Assembly (NCBI RefSeq): GCF_015207665.1 | Contig: NZ_JADEWL010000006.1 | Coordinates: 1-64,000, forward strand | Direction: 5' to 3' | DNA length: 64,000 nt | Source of the DNA: Plectonema cf. radiosum LEGE 06105 | GTDB taxonomy: Bacteria; Cyanobacteriota; Cyanobacteriia; Cyanobacteriales; Nostocaceae | Shown: positions 29,701 through 39,488 of the stretch, piece by piece | Layout: the number at the start of each line of letters is the position of its first letter | How positions within the stretch are numbered: position 1 is the first letter of the stretch | Program-made: the position numbers and the translations under genes | The notes under the pieces: model-generated | Told to the model about the DNA's origin: nothing | The model's database searches: none | Seen by the model: only the letters and a program-made list of their open reading frames with translations

Positions 29701-29811
29701 GATGCGATCGCTGGTGTCGATTTCTAGCAATACCCCTTCAATCGTGTTGAGGTAGTCGCTAGCTTCTTCCAGGAACTGCATCTGGATTTCAAATTCTTTG
29801 TCCTGTGACAT
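26776..29811 (-). CDS. CheA-type hybrid histidine kinase with C-terminal receiver
   Basis: The 1011 residues comprise: Hpt domain 1 with phospho-His50 in RAAHSIKGGAAMMGF; a second Hpt-like helical bundle (about 150-250) lacking the histidine; an acidic linker (about 255-350); dimerisation helices (about 355-500); ATPase domain with HLLRNAFDHGIEDP, MRDDGNGIS and SGRGVGMDVVRNN; a CheW-like domain (about 700-850); and a receiver with acceptor Asp935 in AVICDIEMPRVDGYG. This is the CheA-CheY fusion of cyanobacterial motility systems (PixL, HmpE type). It sits after the CheW and receptor genes on the same strand, so it is the kinase of this locus. Whether the system controls phototaxis or hormogonium gliding cannot be read from the sequence. 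Confidence 0.92.
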   Translation of the reverse strand: MSQDKEFEIQMQFLEEASDYLNTIEGVLLEIDTSDRIDLEKINAALRAAHSIKGGAAMMGFRSLSDLAHRLEDSFKVLKTRKSSLEVDTQLQSLLLSGVDWLRQIVELHSEGHELDEQWLASFCYPVFEELHQRLGDPSPEDASSMLSPEDGQDIIPLLFETEVEGCLQRLESVLADREQPCLKEEVAIMAAELGGLGEMLQLQAFSGFCESVTSLLEIVPQEQVEEIARAALAGWRRCQALVLTNQIESLPTHLELGGIEETQIVTDIEVEHFTQSTEVEEVEDTGEENWLVEDIITADFEALEAAFAQESAASEFDEVEVHTPATAQEFATNVNQPFVERKPEPVAAAKSETLENTVRVPSKQLEEINDLFGELIIQRNGLNLQMERLRKLVRNLSQRVQVLDRENQRLRTSYDKIATQATIPYPVQSLAMIPGEGTNIESHKIYESDSINNEFDALEMDRYSEMSLLSQEVMETIVMVQEVTTDVQISLDDTDNVSRKLNKTSKQLQRKLTQVRMRPLSDLTDRFPRALRDLCVEYGKNAQLKIEGASILIERRILEALNDPLMHLLRNAFDHGIEDPSTRIQQGKPEQGLIEIKAINRSNRTIITMRDDGNGISLDKVRNRAISMGLDESLINQATDEEILSLIFEPGFTTSDQVTALSGRGVGMDVVRNNLKQIRGDIKVDTVPGVGTTFTLSMPFTLSVSRVLLVESSRMLLAFPTDVVEEIFLLDEEQVFPVGGGQVLNWQGKSLPLIGLGDYLQFNCPRYNNPDLETPPAINASSVLIINNSNQLVAIQIDRCWGEMEVAIRRVEGDIPLPAGFNNCTILGDGRVVALVNAGELLYWIAANERTPKNNQLPSTKLKTAFLHQTEEQALEHVTKGKGTILIVDDSINVRRFLALTLEKGGYQVEQAKDGQDALEKLQTGLIVQAVICDIEMPRVDGYGFLGRVKSNSDLKNIPVAMLTSRSSDKHRQLAMQLGALAYFSKPYNEQELLRTLEEMIFSVAGVSKG

Positions 29812-30101
29812 ATTATTTGTCCCTAGCCATTAGTCATCAGTTATTAGTTGTTAGTCACTCAATTTTGGATTTGGGCTAATGGATTTTGGATTGCTGATTT
29901 TATGATTTGGGAATTTTCAAATATCCAGATAACTCAAGTTAGGAGCATATTATTGAAAATCCCTTCATCTGTCTTGGAAAGTTTTGGGGTTCGAGAATCT
30001 ACACCCCAAACTTTCCGCAAAATCTAAAATCTAAAATCTATTTAGTCATCAGTTGTTAGTTATTTATAACTACAAACTCAATTACTAGTAACCAATTACT
30101 C

Positions 30102-32930
30102 TTAACTGACCTTGAATGTACCGACACTTTCTTGTAATTGTTGGGAAATTGCAACAGTTTGTTGCAGCGATTCGGAAACCTGACGGGAAGAAGTACTAGT
30201 CTGCTGCGAAACAGCAGCAATCTCTTTCATTAAAGCGCTTACTTGCTCAGATGTTTCTACACCACGATTGGTAGTTGTAGAAATTGACTGTACTAAGTCG
30301 TCTATTTGGCGCGAAACCTCTAGAATCTGACTTAATGACAGCTTAGCATCTTCCACAATTTGCGTCCCTTGTACCACCTGGGATACTCCTACTTCCATTG
30401 CCTGGACAACATCAGTAGTTTCACGCTGGATATTTTCCACGATTTGTTCTATCTCATTGGTGGCTGCGGCACTTCTGGCTGCTAGTTCGCCAACTTCTTC
30501 GGCTACTACTGCAAAACCTTGACCTTCTTCGCCAGCACGTGCTGCTTCAATTCCGGCATTAATTGCCAGCAGATTGGTCTGCATGGAAATCTGGTTAATC
30601 AATGCTACCACACGAGAAATTTGCTGCGTAGATTCACCCAAACGCTTGACTTTTTTCGCAGTTTCTCCTACTGTCTCACGCAAACTAAAAATGTTTTGTA
30701 CTGTCAACTCCATTGCTTTTCCAGAATTGGCAGCAGTGCTTCTAGCGGTATTAGCAATCACGGCTGCTTCCCTGGCATTTTCTGCGACTGCTTGTATTGA
30801 TTGCGTCATCTGATCAACGGCATCTAAGGTGTTAGTGATTTCCGCAGCTTGAGAAAGCGCTTGTTCTGCAAGCAGGTTAATCGCACCGGAGTTGTCTCCA
30901 ATCGCTTGATTCACTTTGGTAGCAGAAGTTTTAACCTGGGTTACGATGTCTCGTAAGCTTTCGACAATAGAGTTAAAAAAGTCGGCAACTGTACCGATAT
31001 CACCTGCGGTAACGTCAGCCCGTACCGTCAAGTCACCCATCGCTGCACCTTCGACTTCACTGAGCAATTCGAGCAACTGCATTTGCAGTTCTTCTTTTTG
31101 ATGTCTTTCGTCGTCGGAATCAGTTTGCGCTGATTGTCGCGCTTGCTCAACTTCTTCCAACAGCTTGGCTTGTTCTAAAGCAAAACCGATTTGAGTTGCT
31201 AATTGTTTGAACAAATCAACTTCTTGTTGCTGCCAATCTCGGGGACTTTCACAATTATGAGCAATCAATAAACCCATTAATTGGTCTTGAATTAAAATTG
31301 GTGCAACCAAATTAGCCTTAACTGCAAACTGTTCCAACATTTTTACATAGCAACTGGCTTGCTTTAAGCCCTTTTCTTCATAAATGTTGGCGATCGCCCT
31401 AACTCGACCATTTTTATACATTTGCACTTGACGTTCGCGGAAACAAGGGTCTTCAATATAAACCCCCATCATTTTGGGAAAACCAGCGCTTACGGATTCG
31501 GAAACCACTGCTCCATCCCAGGTTTCGGGATTAAACTCGTAAATCACAACCCGATCTGTTTTCAAAGCTTGACGAATTTCTCGAACCGCTGTTTTCTGAA
31601 TATCCTCTGCTTTGAGACTTCTACGGATACGCAGGGTAATATCTGCTTTTAACTTTTCTCTTTGTGCTTCTACTTCTTGTTCTTTAACTAGCAGTTGCAA
31701 TTGGGATGCCATTTGATTAATATTGGCATTTAACAGCCCAATTTCATCTTCTGCTCCCACATCCAAACGGGTATTAAATTGACCTTTACCCAATTTTGCC
31801 ACCGCTGCTGTAGCATTCAAAATCGGCTGGGTAGCCTGTTTTGCTAACCAAGCCGCAAGCAAGGCTACGGAAACAGCCGTTAACCCCGTCCCCAACGCGA
31901 TAGTTAGCAGCAAATTTCTTTGCGGTGCAAAGGCACTAGAAGCATCCGTTGCTAAAACTACATCCCAATTCAAAGGCTGTAAACCTTGTACCTGAATCTG
32001 TTCTGAGGAAGGTACATAACTTACTAATTCAGCTTCTGAATGATTTTGATGTTTTATAACATCCGTAAAAGCTTTTTCTGATTCAGCTTTTTGAGGTATC
32101 TTTGAATATTCTTCTGTCAGGTTCTTGCCGATATAACTTTCTTCCTGACTGAGAAAAATTTTATTTTCAGCATCAGCAATATGATATTCTTGCCCGTCAC
32201 TGGCATAATTCTTAATTACGTTTTCTAAAGATTTAACCGGCATCCGCGCTATAACTACAGATGTAGTTGCTCCGGTTTGAGCATTTTTAATGGGAGCAGC
32301 AGTATAAATATTGAAGCTATTACTAGACTTGGAAAACACTGGCTGACTAATCGCAGCATTGCCGGTATTTTTAGCATTCTGAAAATAGTTTAAATTTCCT
32401 TGATTGCCAAAATTAGTTCCTTCCGACTCAACGATTGCATCCCCATTCAAATTAAAAATGCCAATGCCATCATATACTTGATAAGTATCAACATAATTAT
32501 CCAGCACCGCTCTTTGCTCGCTAGAAGCTGTCCCAGGAATTCTTATAGTCGGCAGATTCGCTAATATCTGAATATCTCCATACCGTTCAAACATAAAACG
32601 GTTGATTTTATCCGCAAAATCTTTTGCTTGTGCTTCCTGTGAACGAGAAATCTTGTTGCTTATAGCCTGACTAGCAACTATGTAGGCACCCGTACCAATA
32701 ATCAATACAGGAAATGTGGCTATGGCGATCGCCAAAATTGCCGTTTTGGTACTCAAGCTCAGCCGTTTAAATCGAGTGATTAAACTATTGGACTCAACAG
32801 GATTTACAGTTGCTAATTTATCTGGTATTGAAGATATTTCTACTGCGCGATCGCTGTTGTCGGAAGATGAAATAAGTGATGTCTTATTTTGAGCATCAGG
32901 ACTCTTAGCCGCATCTGTTTTATTAAGCAT
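30102..32930 (-). CDS. Methyl-accepting protein with Cache domain and cyanobacteriochrome-like GAF
   Basis: The 942 residues show membrane helix 1 (about 66-90), a large periplasmic Cache domain (about 95-335), membrane helix 2 (about 341-363), HAMP, a GAF domain (about 430-590), a second HAMP-like segment, and the MCP signalling domain with [23 protein letters not shown]. The GAF carries DPCF with Cys496 and, 31 residues later, Cys527 in [11 protein letters not shown]. In DXCF cyanobacteriochromes such as PixJ, two cysteines at these positions bind the bilin; there the second is normally followed by His, here by Tyr. Light sensing is therefore possible but unproven. It lies between the CheW and CheA genes, the place of PixJ in pixGHIJL. 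It is a paralogue of the receptor at 23216. Confidence 0.9.
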   Translation of the reverse strand: MLNKTDAAKSPDAQNKTSLISSSDNSDRAVEISSIPDKLATVNPVESNSLITRFKRLSLSTKTAILAIAIATFPVLIIGTGAYIVASQAISNKISRSQEAQAKDFADKINRFMFERYGDIQILANLPTIRIPGTASSEQRAVLDNYVDTYQVYDGIGIFNLNGDAIVESEGTNFGNQGNLNYFQNAKNTGNAAISQPVFSKSSNSFNIYTAAPIKNAQTGATTSVVIARMPVKSLENVIKNYASDGQEYHIADAENKIFLSQEESYIGKNLTEEYSKIPQKAESEKAFTDVIKHQNHSEAELVSYVPSSEQIQVQGLQPLNWDVVLATDASSAFAPQRNLLLTIALGTGLTAVSVALLAAWLAKQATQPILNATAAVAKLGKGQFNTRLDVGAEDEIGLLNANINQMASQLQLLVKEQEVEAQREKLKADITLRIRRSLKAEDIQKTAVREIRQALKTDRVVIYEFNPETWDGAVVSESVSAGFPKMMGVYIEDPCFRERQVQMYKNGRVRAIANIYEEKGLKQASCYVKMLEQFAVKANLVAPILIQDQLMGLLIAHNCESPRDWQQQEVDLFKQLATQIGFALEQAKLLEEVEQARQSAQTDSDDERHQKEELQMQLLELLSEVEGAAMGDLTVRADVTAGDIGTVADFFNSIVESLRDIVTQVKTSATKVNQAIGDNSGAINLLAEQALSQAAEITNTLDAVDQMTQSIQAVAENAREAAVIANTARSTAANSGKAMELTVQNIFSLRETVGETAKKVKRLGESTQQISRVVALINQISMQTNLLAINAGIEAARAGEEGQGFAVVAEEVGELAARSAAATNEIEQIVENIQRETTDVVQAMEVGVSQVVQGTQIVEDAKLSLSQILEVSRQIDDLVQSISTTTNRGVETSEQVSALMKEIAAVSQQTSTSSRQVSESLQQTVAISQQLQESVGTFKVS

Positions 32931-32992
32931 AAATTAATTGCCCCGGAGTGGTAAAATATTACACTAAACGTCGATTAATTTTGTAGTACACC

Positions 32993-33496
32993 CTACTCAC
33001 TGCGGAGATTAGAAGAATGCACAATCGCTTGTGCATCTAATACCAGTAATATTTCTTTTTGTTGCACAACGCATCCGCGTAAATAGGGAACTAAACTAGA
33101 TGCAACCTGACCTACAGGTGAACGAATTTCATCGTTGTTAAACCTGAGAGTACCGATAATTTCATCCACTACCAAACCTAAAATCATCGATTGAGTCCGA
33201 ACAATGATTACACTATATTGTCGGGGACGATTCTGGGGGGATTGTAGATTGAGTATCTTGGCTAAGTCAACTACCCAAATGATCCGACTTCGCCAATTCA
33301 TTAACCCCAAAATACCGAAAGGCATATTTGGCATCGCTGTAACGGATTCTACAGACACAACCATTGCTTCTTGTGTCTGGTTCATCGACACAATAGCAGG
33401 AGTTTGTGGATTAATAAAAAACTTCAGATAACCATCTCCCAAATTTTTTGGGTTTTGGTTTTGCCCGTTAGCTAATATAATGCTTGAATTATTCAT
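32993..33496 (-). CDS. cheW: CheW-like scaffold protein
   Basis: I choose ATG 33496 (MNNSSIILANGQ), which leaves a 4-base gap to the CheY gene; an upstream in-frame ATG at 33541 would overlap that gene by 41 bases. The 167-residue product is a CheW domain: PNMPFGILGLMNWRSRIIWVVDLAKIL, YSVIIVRTQSMILGLVVDEIIG and VPYLRGCVVQQKEILLVLDAQAIV. CheW bridges receptors and CheA at the membrane. It sits between the CheY-like gene and the receptor gene, like pixI. Confidence 0.88.
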   Translation of the reverse strand: MNNSSIILANGQNQNPKNLGDGYLKFFINPQTPAIVSMNQTQEAMVVSVESVTAMPNMPFGILGLMNWRSRIIWVVDLAKILNLQSPQNRPRQYSVIIVRTQSMILGLVVDEIIGTLRFNNDEIRSPVGQVASSLVPYLRGCVVQQKEILLVLDAQAIVHSSNLRSE

Positions 33497-33500
33497 TGGC

Positions 33501-33878
33501 TCAAATTGCGATGGATTTAATCGCACGTAAAAGTTCTTCACGAGTATAAGGCTTTGTCAGATAAGCATCAGCCCCTTGTCTCATTGCCCACAAACGATCA
33601 ATTTCCTGATTTTTAGAACTACAAATAACGATGGGAACTTTTTGAGTTGCGGGATTTTTTTTCAATGAGCGACAAAGCTCAAAACCACTCATTCCCGGCA
33701 TTACTACATCAGTAATAATTGCATCTGGTTTTTCTAGTTCTAATTTTTCTAATGCTTCCTTACCACCTGTAGCTTTTATTACTTTATATCCACTCTCGTT
33801 TAAAAAATGACTGATTAATTCCAATTCACTAGGTGAATCTTCTACTACTAAAATCGTTCCGAGCAAAGTAAGACTCAT
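33501..33878 (-). CDS. CheY-like single-domain response regulator
   Basis: The 125-residue protein is a receiver domain only: ILVVEDSPSE with the acidic pair, acceptor Asp57 in AIITDVVMPGMSGFE, IVICSSKNQ with the switch Ser/Thr, and AYLTKPYTREEL with the conserved Lys. It should accept phosphate from the CheA of this locus and act on the motility machinery (PixH-like position). Its stop codon lies 4 bases before the CheW start, so the genes are co-transcribed. Confidence 0.9.
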   Translation of the reverse strand: MSLTLLGTILVVEDSPSELELISHFLNESGYKVIKATGGKEALEKLELEKPDAIITDVVMPGMSGFELCRSLKKNPATQKVPIVICSSKNQEIDRLWAMRQGADAYLTKPYTREELLRAIKSIAI

Positions 33879-33951
33879 TTTTATTTATCCCCAAAAATTG
33901 TTCGGTATCTATTAAATCAGGTTACTATTATTTACGGTAAATGTTGATCGA

Positions 33952-35028
33952 TCAACTGATATGTTTAAAGACTATCTTTAACAACTCTGATTGCGTAAAA
34001 GGTTTGGTCAAATAACCAGAAGCCCTTACCATCTTTGCTTTTGCTCTATCTACAAATCCAGTCCTCCCAGTTACCATAATGATCGGAATATTTTTGAAAG
34101 CTGAATGTCTTCGTAGTAAGGAACACAATTCATAACCGTCTAAGTTTGGCATTTCTACGTCTAATAAAATTAAGTCCGGTTTACTACGCAAAATTTGCAT
34201 CAAAGCTTTTACCGGATCATTGATCATTACAACTGAGAAATTATCTTCGTCCAAAAAACGTTTAATGGATTTCAAGATAGTTAAACTATCATCAATACAG
34301 GCAACTGTATATAACCGTTCTTTGGTACTATTTGAAATATTTGTATTTTTATTATCTTTATTATCCTTGACAATTTCGTTCTTAGTTTGTTTTTTTAGTT
34401 GGTCTTCAACTTCCTCATTAGCCTTAACCTCAATAGTTGGCAGTTTTATTTCCTTTACTATAGATGAATGCTCCTCTGATGTGGTTTTTTGTTGGTTTAT
34501 CCGACGACTTCTCAACTCTTTTTGAGCATTTTCTACCAAAGAACGTAAATCCAAATGGCAAAATATTGGTAAATCTTCTAAGGGATTTTCACAAATAAAT
34601 TCGTAACTTCCTTCTTTGATTGTCAGAAACGATTCTAATACTTCCTTTGCTAATTCATTTACTAAAGTTGCTGCTTGAGGATAAGTAATATAATCACCAT
34701 CAACTAACCAGCAAATTGCTTGATAATCTGGTTGACAAACTGACTCATCCTTAGTTTCAAATTTCATTCGCATTTGTATACGTGCTGAACTATTCAGAGT
34801 CGGTATTTGCTGATTCAATTGTCGGAGACGAGTATCAAGTCGTTCAAATAAGTTATCCGAGCAAGAAGCATAAGTAAGTTTTCCTTCCTCCAAATAGATA
34901 CTCCATGAATTTGACTTAGTAAATATTCTTAAGCAACCTGTAGCATGACGACTGCTTAACTGTGCCAACAAAGATAACGGATGAAGTTTCTGAAATAATT
35001 TATAACCATCTACGGGAGTTGTACTCAT
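33952..35028 (-). CDS. PatA/PixG-like response regulator (PATAN domain plus receiver)
   Basis: ATG 35028 (MSTTPVDGYKLFQKLHPL) is preceded by GGTAAGAG and gives 358 residues; a longer frame from 35124 has a Lys/Ile-rich extension I do not trust. Residues about 1-210 form the DUF4388/PATAN domain (LSSRHATGCLRIF, WSIYLEEGKLTYASC). A Lys/Glu/Asn-rich linker follows (about 215-240), then a receiver (about 240-358) with CIDDS, acceptor Asp290 in LILLDVEMPNLDGYE and YLTKPFTQSEL. PATAN proteins regulate type IV pilus motility and pattern formation in cyanobacteria. As first gene of the minus-strand run it matches PixG/HmpA, 73 bases ahead of the CheY-like gene. Confidence 0.85.
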   Translation of the reverse strand: MSTTPVDGYKLFQKLHPLSLLAQLSSRHATGCLRIFTKSNSWSIYLEEGKLTYASCSDNLFERLDTRLRQLNQQIPTLNSSARIQMRMKFETKDESVCQPDYQAICWLVDGDYITYPQAATLVNELAKEVLESFLTIKEGSYEFICENPLEDLPIFCHLDLRSLVENAQKELRSRRINQQKTTSEEHSSIVKEIKLPTIEVKANEEVEDQLKKQTKNEIVKDNKDNKNTNISNSTKERLYTVACIDDSLTILKSIKRFLDEDNFSVVMINDPVKALMQILRSKPDLILLDVEMPNLDGYELCSLLRRHSAFKNIPIIMVTGRTGFVDRAKAKMVRASGYLTKPFTQSELLKIVFKHIS

Positions 35029-36121
35029 TTTGCTCTTACCACTGCTAAATTGGATCAATTTACATCTAATTTTTTCCGAATTTTCCCTGATATAAAAAAT
35101 AAACTTTATGTATTTTAGTAACAAATAAAACCCAGTATATTATCTATACAAGTAACAAAATCTTAGTTAGTAAACGTTTAAAGATAATCAGTTATATTTT
35201 GGTTAACAACTTACTTGTACTGAGGTTAACAGAGATTTCTAGATAAGAAGTAAAAAAACTGTAAAGACTACTTAAAGGTACTGAGTGTTTTGCTTACTCA
35301 AGCAATTTAAATTGTTCAGCTATTAATGTTGTTTAATTAAATTAAATTTACCGTATTACTACTTAAGTATAATACAGTTAATTTATTCCTTGGTCACTTG
35401 TATAAAATATTTTTACCTTATTATTCATTCTCACATAATCAAATTTAATTAGATATTTCTCAAAGCAGACAAAGATTGCAGCCTTTATATTAAGGTAGCT
35501 ATCGGTAAATAGAAAGTTTAACTTTATACATTACCAAAAATTATGATTTTTAAATCTACTGCAAGTTAGCTTTATTTATATAGTTACTTGCGAACATTCA
35601 GAAACTAATTATCATAAATACTTAGTAAAACTTAGTATATTTCAGCTTTTTTTTGGTTGTTGATGCAATTCTTCTTTTTTAAACGAATTTGTTCACCATT
35701 CTTGATTTATCCCAAAAGAAGAGTGTAAATCCTGATACTAGCTAATTTTGAGAAATTTCAGTTAGTTGCTGTTGCCTTAGCCGCAATCTTAATATTTAGA
35801 TTTATATTTATATACTTTGCAAATCTTAACTACTTATTTAAGTATTACGCTCTAAAATTTACTCATAGACTCGCTATATTCCAACCCCAAGTACTGGGAA
35901 ATGCTATGGTGTTGCCTAATAATATCAAGATTTTTCTTGCTCAATGTCGGTTATTTTAACCAGGTCAAACTCAGAACCGTATATTGAGACTATGTTGTCA
36001 AAAATTTTACTTTTAAATGTAGAGAATGAAGCGTATTTGTTCCTGACACCAAATCATGCAAACACATACAACAGTGAGCTTGATTCTATCAAGGTATTTA
36101 AAAAATAAAAAGATAAAAAAA
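35029..36121. other. Spacer between chemotaxis locus and tRNA-Leu
   Basis: The spacer is very AT-rich over more than 1 kb. I see no structured RNA, repeat array or protein-like frame. The promoter of the chemotaxis operon (minus strand) should lie within the first few hundred bases above 35028. Confidence 0.4.
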
Positions 36122-36203
36122 TGCGGATGAAAGGACTTGAACCTTCACGCCCGGAGGCACTAGAACCTAAATCTAGCGCGTCTGCCAATTCCGCCACATC
36201 CGC
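36122..36203 (-). tRNA. tRNA-Leu (anticodon UAG)
   Basis: The minus strand folds into a class II tRNA of 82 bases. The acceptor stem pairs GCGGATG with CATCCGC. The anticodon stem CTAGA/TCTAG encloses loop TTTAGGT, giving anticodon UAG. A long variable arm (GTGCCTCCGGGCGT region) and the T-arm GGTTCAAGTCC follow. The discriminator base is A, as expected for leucine. CCA is not encoded. Confidence 0.92.
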
Positions 36204-36247
36204 ATTCACTTAATGAGGATATCATAAAAAAATATTTTTGAGAAGAG

Positions 36248-37444
36248 TTATTTTTTTATTTTAGGATTCACGCGAGGTAAACGATGCTTGAAAGAGCAAA
36301 GAATTTCCCAAGAAATAGTATTTAATTGATTTGCCCAATCTTCGGCAGTAATTTGTTGTTCACCTTCAAACCCCAGAATAGTCACGATTTCTCCCTCTTG
36401 TACATCAGATATAGCGCTGATATCGATCATTATTTGATCCATAGTAATCGCACCAACTTGAGGGACTTTTAATCCCCGAAGCAAAACTTGCATTTTATTA
36501 GAAAGATTGCGCGGTATTCCATCTGCATAACCAATTCCTACAACTGCTAAACGCATTTGTTTGTTGCTAATAAATGTGTGTCCGTAGCTAACACCAACAC
36601 CTTTCTCAATTGTTTTGACGTGAGTCACTCGCGCTTTTACCTGTAAAACCGGCTTTAACTCAACTGTGGAGCCTAAATGAACTGATGGATAAAGTCCATA
36701 AACAGCTAAACCTACCCGAACCATATCGTAATGTAAAGATTTATCGCTTAAAGTACCGGCAGAATTTGCTAAATGCAGACAGGGTATTTCTATGCCAATA
36801 TCTTTAATCGTGGCGATCGCACTTTCAAAACGCTGATGTTGCAGTTTCATCACGGTATTATCAAGGCTATCGGCGGTTGCCAGATGAGAATAAATACTGG
36901 CAATCTGAAGATAAGGCAACCGTGCAACCAATTGAACAAACTCGGCACAATGCTGCCAATCAGTACCTAAGCGCGACATTCCGGTATCTAATTTAATATG
37001 TACCTGTAATGAGGAATCAAAATTTATCGCTTCTAAAATATCAGAAAATATTAAAGCTTGTTTAGTACTACAAAGTGTCGGTTGTAATTGCCAATGAGCA
37101 ATTGCCTGGACTTGTTCTGGAGTATAGGTAGCACCTAAAATCAAAATAGGAGCTTTAATCCCAGCTTCTCTTAGTTCAATTCCTTCTGGAACTGTCGCAA
37201 CACCCAACCAACTAGCTCCTGATTTTAACGCCGTTTGAGCCACACTTACAGCTCCATGTCCGTAAGCATCTGCTTTCACCACAGCCATGAATTGAGTGCG
37301 CGGTGATAGCAATTTACGTAGCTCAAGTATGTTATTAGATAATGCCGCTAAATCAATTTCCACCCAAGCACGTTGCGAAAACCAAGCATAAGTATCACAA
37401 GGAACAATCGAACTGACACTTTTATTTTGTTGATGACTTAACAT
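36248..37444 (-). CDS. alr: Alanine racemase
   Basis: The 398-residue protein is a fold-type III PLP enzyme: catalytic Lys57 in AVVKADAYGHG, HIKLDTGMSRLG for PLP phosphate and substrate contacts, SYGHTF with the opposing catalytic Tyr, and AITMDQIMIDIS near the C-terminus. It interconverts L- and D-alanine for peptidoglycan in the cytoplasm. The N-terminus carries about 22 extra residues before WVEIDLAALSNN, which is normal for cyanobacterial forms. It stands alone, with tRNA-Leu just downstream on the same strand. Confidence 0.93.
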   Translation of the reverse strand: MLSHQQNKSVSSIVPCDTYAWFSQRAWVEIDLAALSNNILELRKLLSPRTQFMAVVKADAYGHGAVSVAQTALKSGASWLGVATVPEGIELREAGIKAPILILGATYTPEQVQAIAHWQLQPTLCSTKQALIFSDILEAINFDSSLQVHIKLDTGMSRLGTDWQHCAEFVQLVARLPYLQIASIYSHLATADSLDNTVMKLQHQRFESAIATIKDIGIEIPCLHLANSAGTLSDKSLHYDMVRVGLAVYGLYPSVHLGSTVELKPVLQVKARVTHVKTIEKGVGVSYGHTFISNKQMRLAVVGIGYADGIPRNLSNKMQVLLRGLKVPQVGAITMDQIMIDISAISDVQEGEIVTILGFEGEQQITAEDWANQLNTISWEILCSFKHRLPRVNPKIKK

Positions 37445-37658
37445 TTATGATCTCCCATTCACAACTATGTTTCTATTCTTTTTCTTAGAAGCTGTTCGGG
37501 TCGATCTGGAAGTTTAGCGTTATTTACGATTAGAATACAAGAGTCGTCATTGTTAATCCAAAATCTAAAATTTAGTGGCCAGTATAAATTAAACTCATTC
37601 CCAAATTAGAGTGAATTTGTGTTAATATATGTAAAACTAATACCTTGAGCGACTATCA

Positions 37659-38156
37659 ATGGGAAAGGTTTTAGTCTTAAACGCTTCTTACGAACCGCTC
37701 AATATTACGAGCTGGCGTCGTGCTGCAATTTTACTAATTAAAGGAAAAGCAGAACGGGTAGAACATAACGGTAAATTTATTTACTCAGGTTTTCCACTCC
37801 CTACTGTTATCCGGTTGCGCTATTACGTGCGCGTGCCTTACAAGGAAATTCCTTTAACACGTCGGAATATATTGCATCGCGATAGTCACACTTGTCAATA
37901 CTGCGGGTACAAGGGCGATGACTTAACATTAGATCATGTAATACCGCGATCGCGTCGTGGGGGCGATAGCTGGGAAAATATCGTTACAGCTTGCGTTCGC
38001 TGTAATGTCAAGAAAGGAAATCGTACACCGCAAGAAGCTCATATGCCATTGCATCATACCCCACGCCGACCTTATAGTAGCCTCTACTTTGAGGTCAGTA
38101 AACATCTTAAAAGTGGTTTGCATCAAGAATGGCAAAAATATGTTATAGGACTTTGA
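37659..38156 (+). CDS. HNH endonuclease-family protein
   Basis: The 165-residue protein opens with GKVLVLNASYEPLNITSWRRA, typical of a very conserved cyanobacterial HNH family. The zinc-stabilised HNH motif is clear: CQYCG, LDHVIPRSRGG-like (RSRRGGDSWENIV) and CVRCNVKKGNRTPQEA. The four cysteines bind zinc and His in LDHV is catalytic. Wide conservation suggests a housekeeping nuclease rather than a homing enzyme, but its substrate is not known. No mobile-element features surround it. Confidence 0.85.
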   Translation: MGKVLVLNASYEPLNITSWRRAAILLIKGKAERVEHNGKFIYSGFPLPTVIRLRYYVRVPYKEIPLTRRNILHRDSHTCQYCGYKGDDLTLDHVIPRSRRGGDSWENIVTACVRCNVKKGNRTPQEAHMPLHHTPRRPYSSLYFEVSKHLKSGLHQEWQKYVIGL

Positions 38157-39488
38157 CATAAATCTAGATGTCACGAGTACGGCATAAATTGCTTTGATAC
38201 AAGCAGTTAAGATGCGATGCAAGGCAGACAAAACAACTCAGGTTGCGAGGGACAATTTGAATATTGCCGTTTAAATTTTGTCGTCAAAGAGTTGGCAAAA
38301 TAAAAATAGGCTTTTGAATCATGCAGCTACACGACGACTGGATCGGAGTAGTGCAATATTGCTATTGCCAAGCCAAATCAAATCACTAAGCGACAAGAAC
38401 TTTAATATCTTACATCATGTTTACAAAACGGCAAGCAGGGTGCATCTAAATTAAAATTATCAAAAAAAGTTAAATGATATGTAAATTTAATAGGAATCGG
38501 TTAAAAAACAAGAATTTCATCAGGAAGGCTGGCTGAAAATCCTTGACAAGAGGCTTTTGGCGGCGAATTTCGGGCTTTACAACTCAGATTGGTTAAAATA
38601 AATCGAACTATCTGCGTTTGTTTTCCTTTATCCTTTAAAATTAAGGTGTTCCCCGCCCCAAGAAAATTTATATCTCAAATTAATATATTATAATTAGTTC
38701 TATCACACCTTCAGCCACCTGAACTAAACCTTGGTTTCTAGCAAATGTCTGGGTCAAGAATGGTGCAAAATATTATTTTATTAGCCTTTTGAGGCAACGC
38801 CGATTTAATGATGCTGACTTAGCTATGATTGAACTACTCGCGGCAGTCCCTACCCTGAGTGTACTCATAGGGTAGGGGTTAGAGCGGGTTCTTGGAATGA
38901 AGTGGAAACAACCAATCTTCACAGTTGATATTTGGTAGCTTCGGTTTATAATTAGCTTAGTGAGCTAAAGCACAGTAATAGAGCCACTTAGAGCGTGAGG
39001 TGACAACCCGTACACAGAAAAGTAACTAGGTAACTAGTCGGAAATTGTCTAACCCAAAACAATACAGACAGTAGCGCCCAGTATTCGGAGGACAGACTTC
39101 GTAAGAAGCGTGTTGCGCTACACCTGGCTGTAGCCCATGTTTCATACTCTGCTTATGGTCTTAGGAACTAGCGTCGTTAAACGCCGATGAGAAACCGCTA
39201 TCAATTGCGCCTCCGATGCGAAAGGTAAGTTGCTTAAAAGAAGCGTTAAAAGCAATGATTGTTTTAGGACTTTGGTCTAAGATTACAAACGTTTTTGTCT
39301 AGATATGTCTATATATTGGTAGATATGTCCAGATTTTTTCGAGCGGTTAACTTGACAAATTATAAATATATGAGATATTAGCACTTTGCTACATAGAGTG
39401 CGAAAATTGTAGTATGTGGCAGGTGAAAATATTAGCTGTTTTTTAAAATTTTTGAAACTAACCTTTCAGGCTACGATAAACCCTCTCT
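38157..39488. other. 1.3-kb non-coding region with RNA-like hairpins
   Basis: This is the longest gap in the window. The left part (to about 38780) is AT-rich with nothing definite. From about 38840 to 39240 the sequence is GC-richer and structured: a strong hairpin at 38848-38877 (CCCTACCC/GGGTAGGG plus TGAG/CTCA), a GAAG...CTTC loop holding TGGAAACAACC near 38898-38922, TTAGCT/AGCTAA near 38953-38967, and TAGCGC (39072-39077) with GCGCTA (39115-39120) enclosing CTTC-GTAA-GAAG. No protein-like frame exists. It does not match RNase P, tmRNA or SRP RNA by their conserved cores. A non-coding RNA or a decayed element is possible. Confidence 0.4.

Noticed and set aside
37659-38156. Homing endonuclease or group I intron suggested by the HNH domain
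   Set aside because: The protein belongs to a widely conserved cyanobacterial family with its own start, and no intron ends or split gene flank it.
38157-39488. RNase P RNA, tmRNA or SRP RNA in the long spacer
   Set aside because: The conserved cores (AGAGGAAAGTCC of RNase P, the tRNA-like ends of tmRNA, the GGTGCT/GGAAG features of SRP RNA) are not there.
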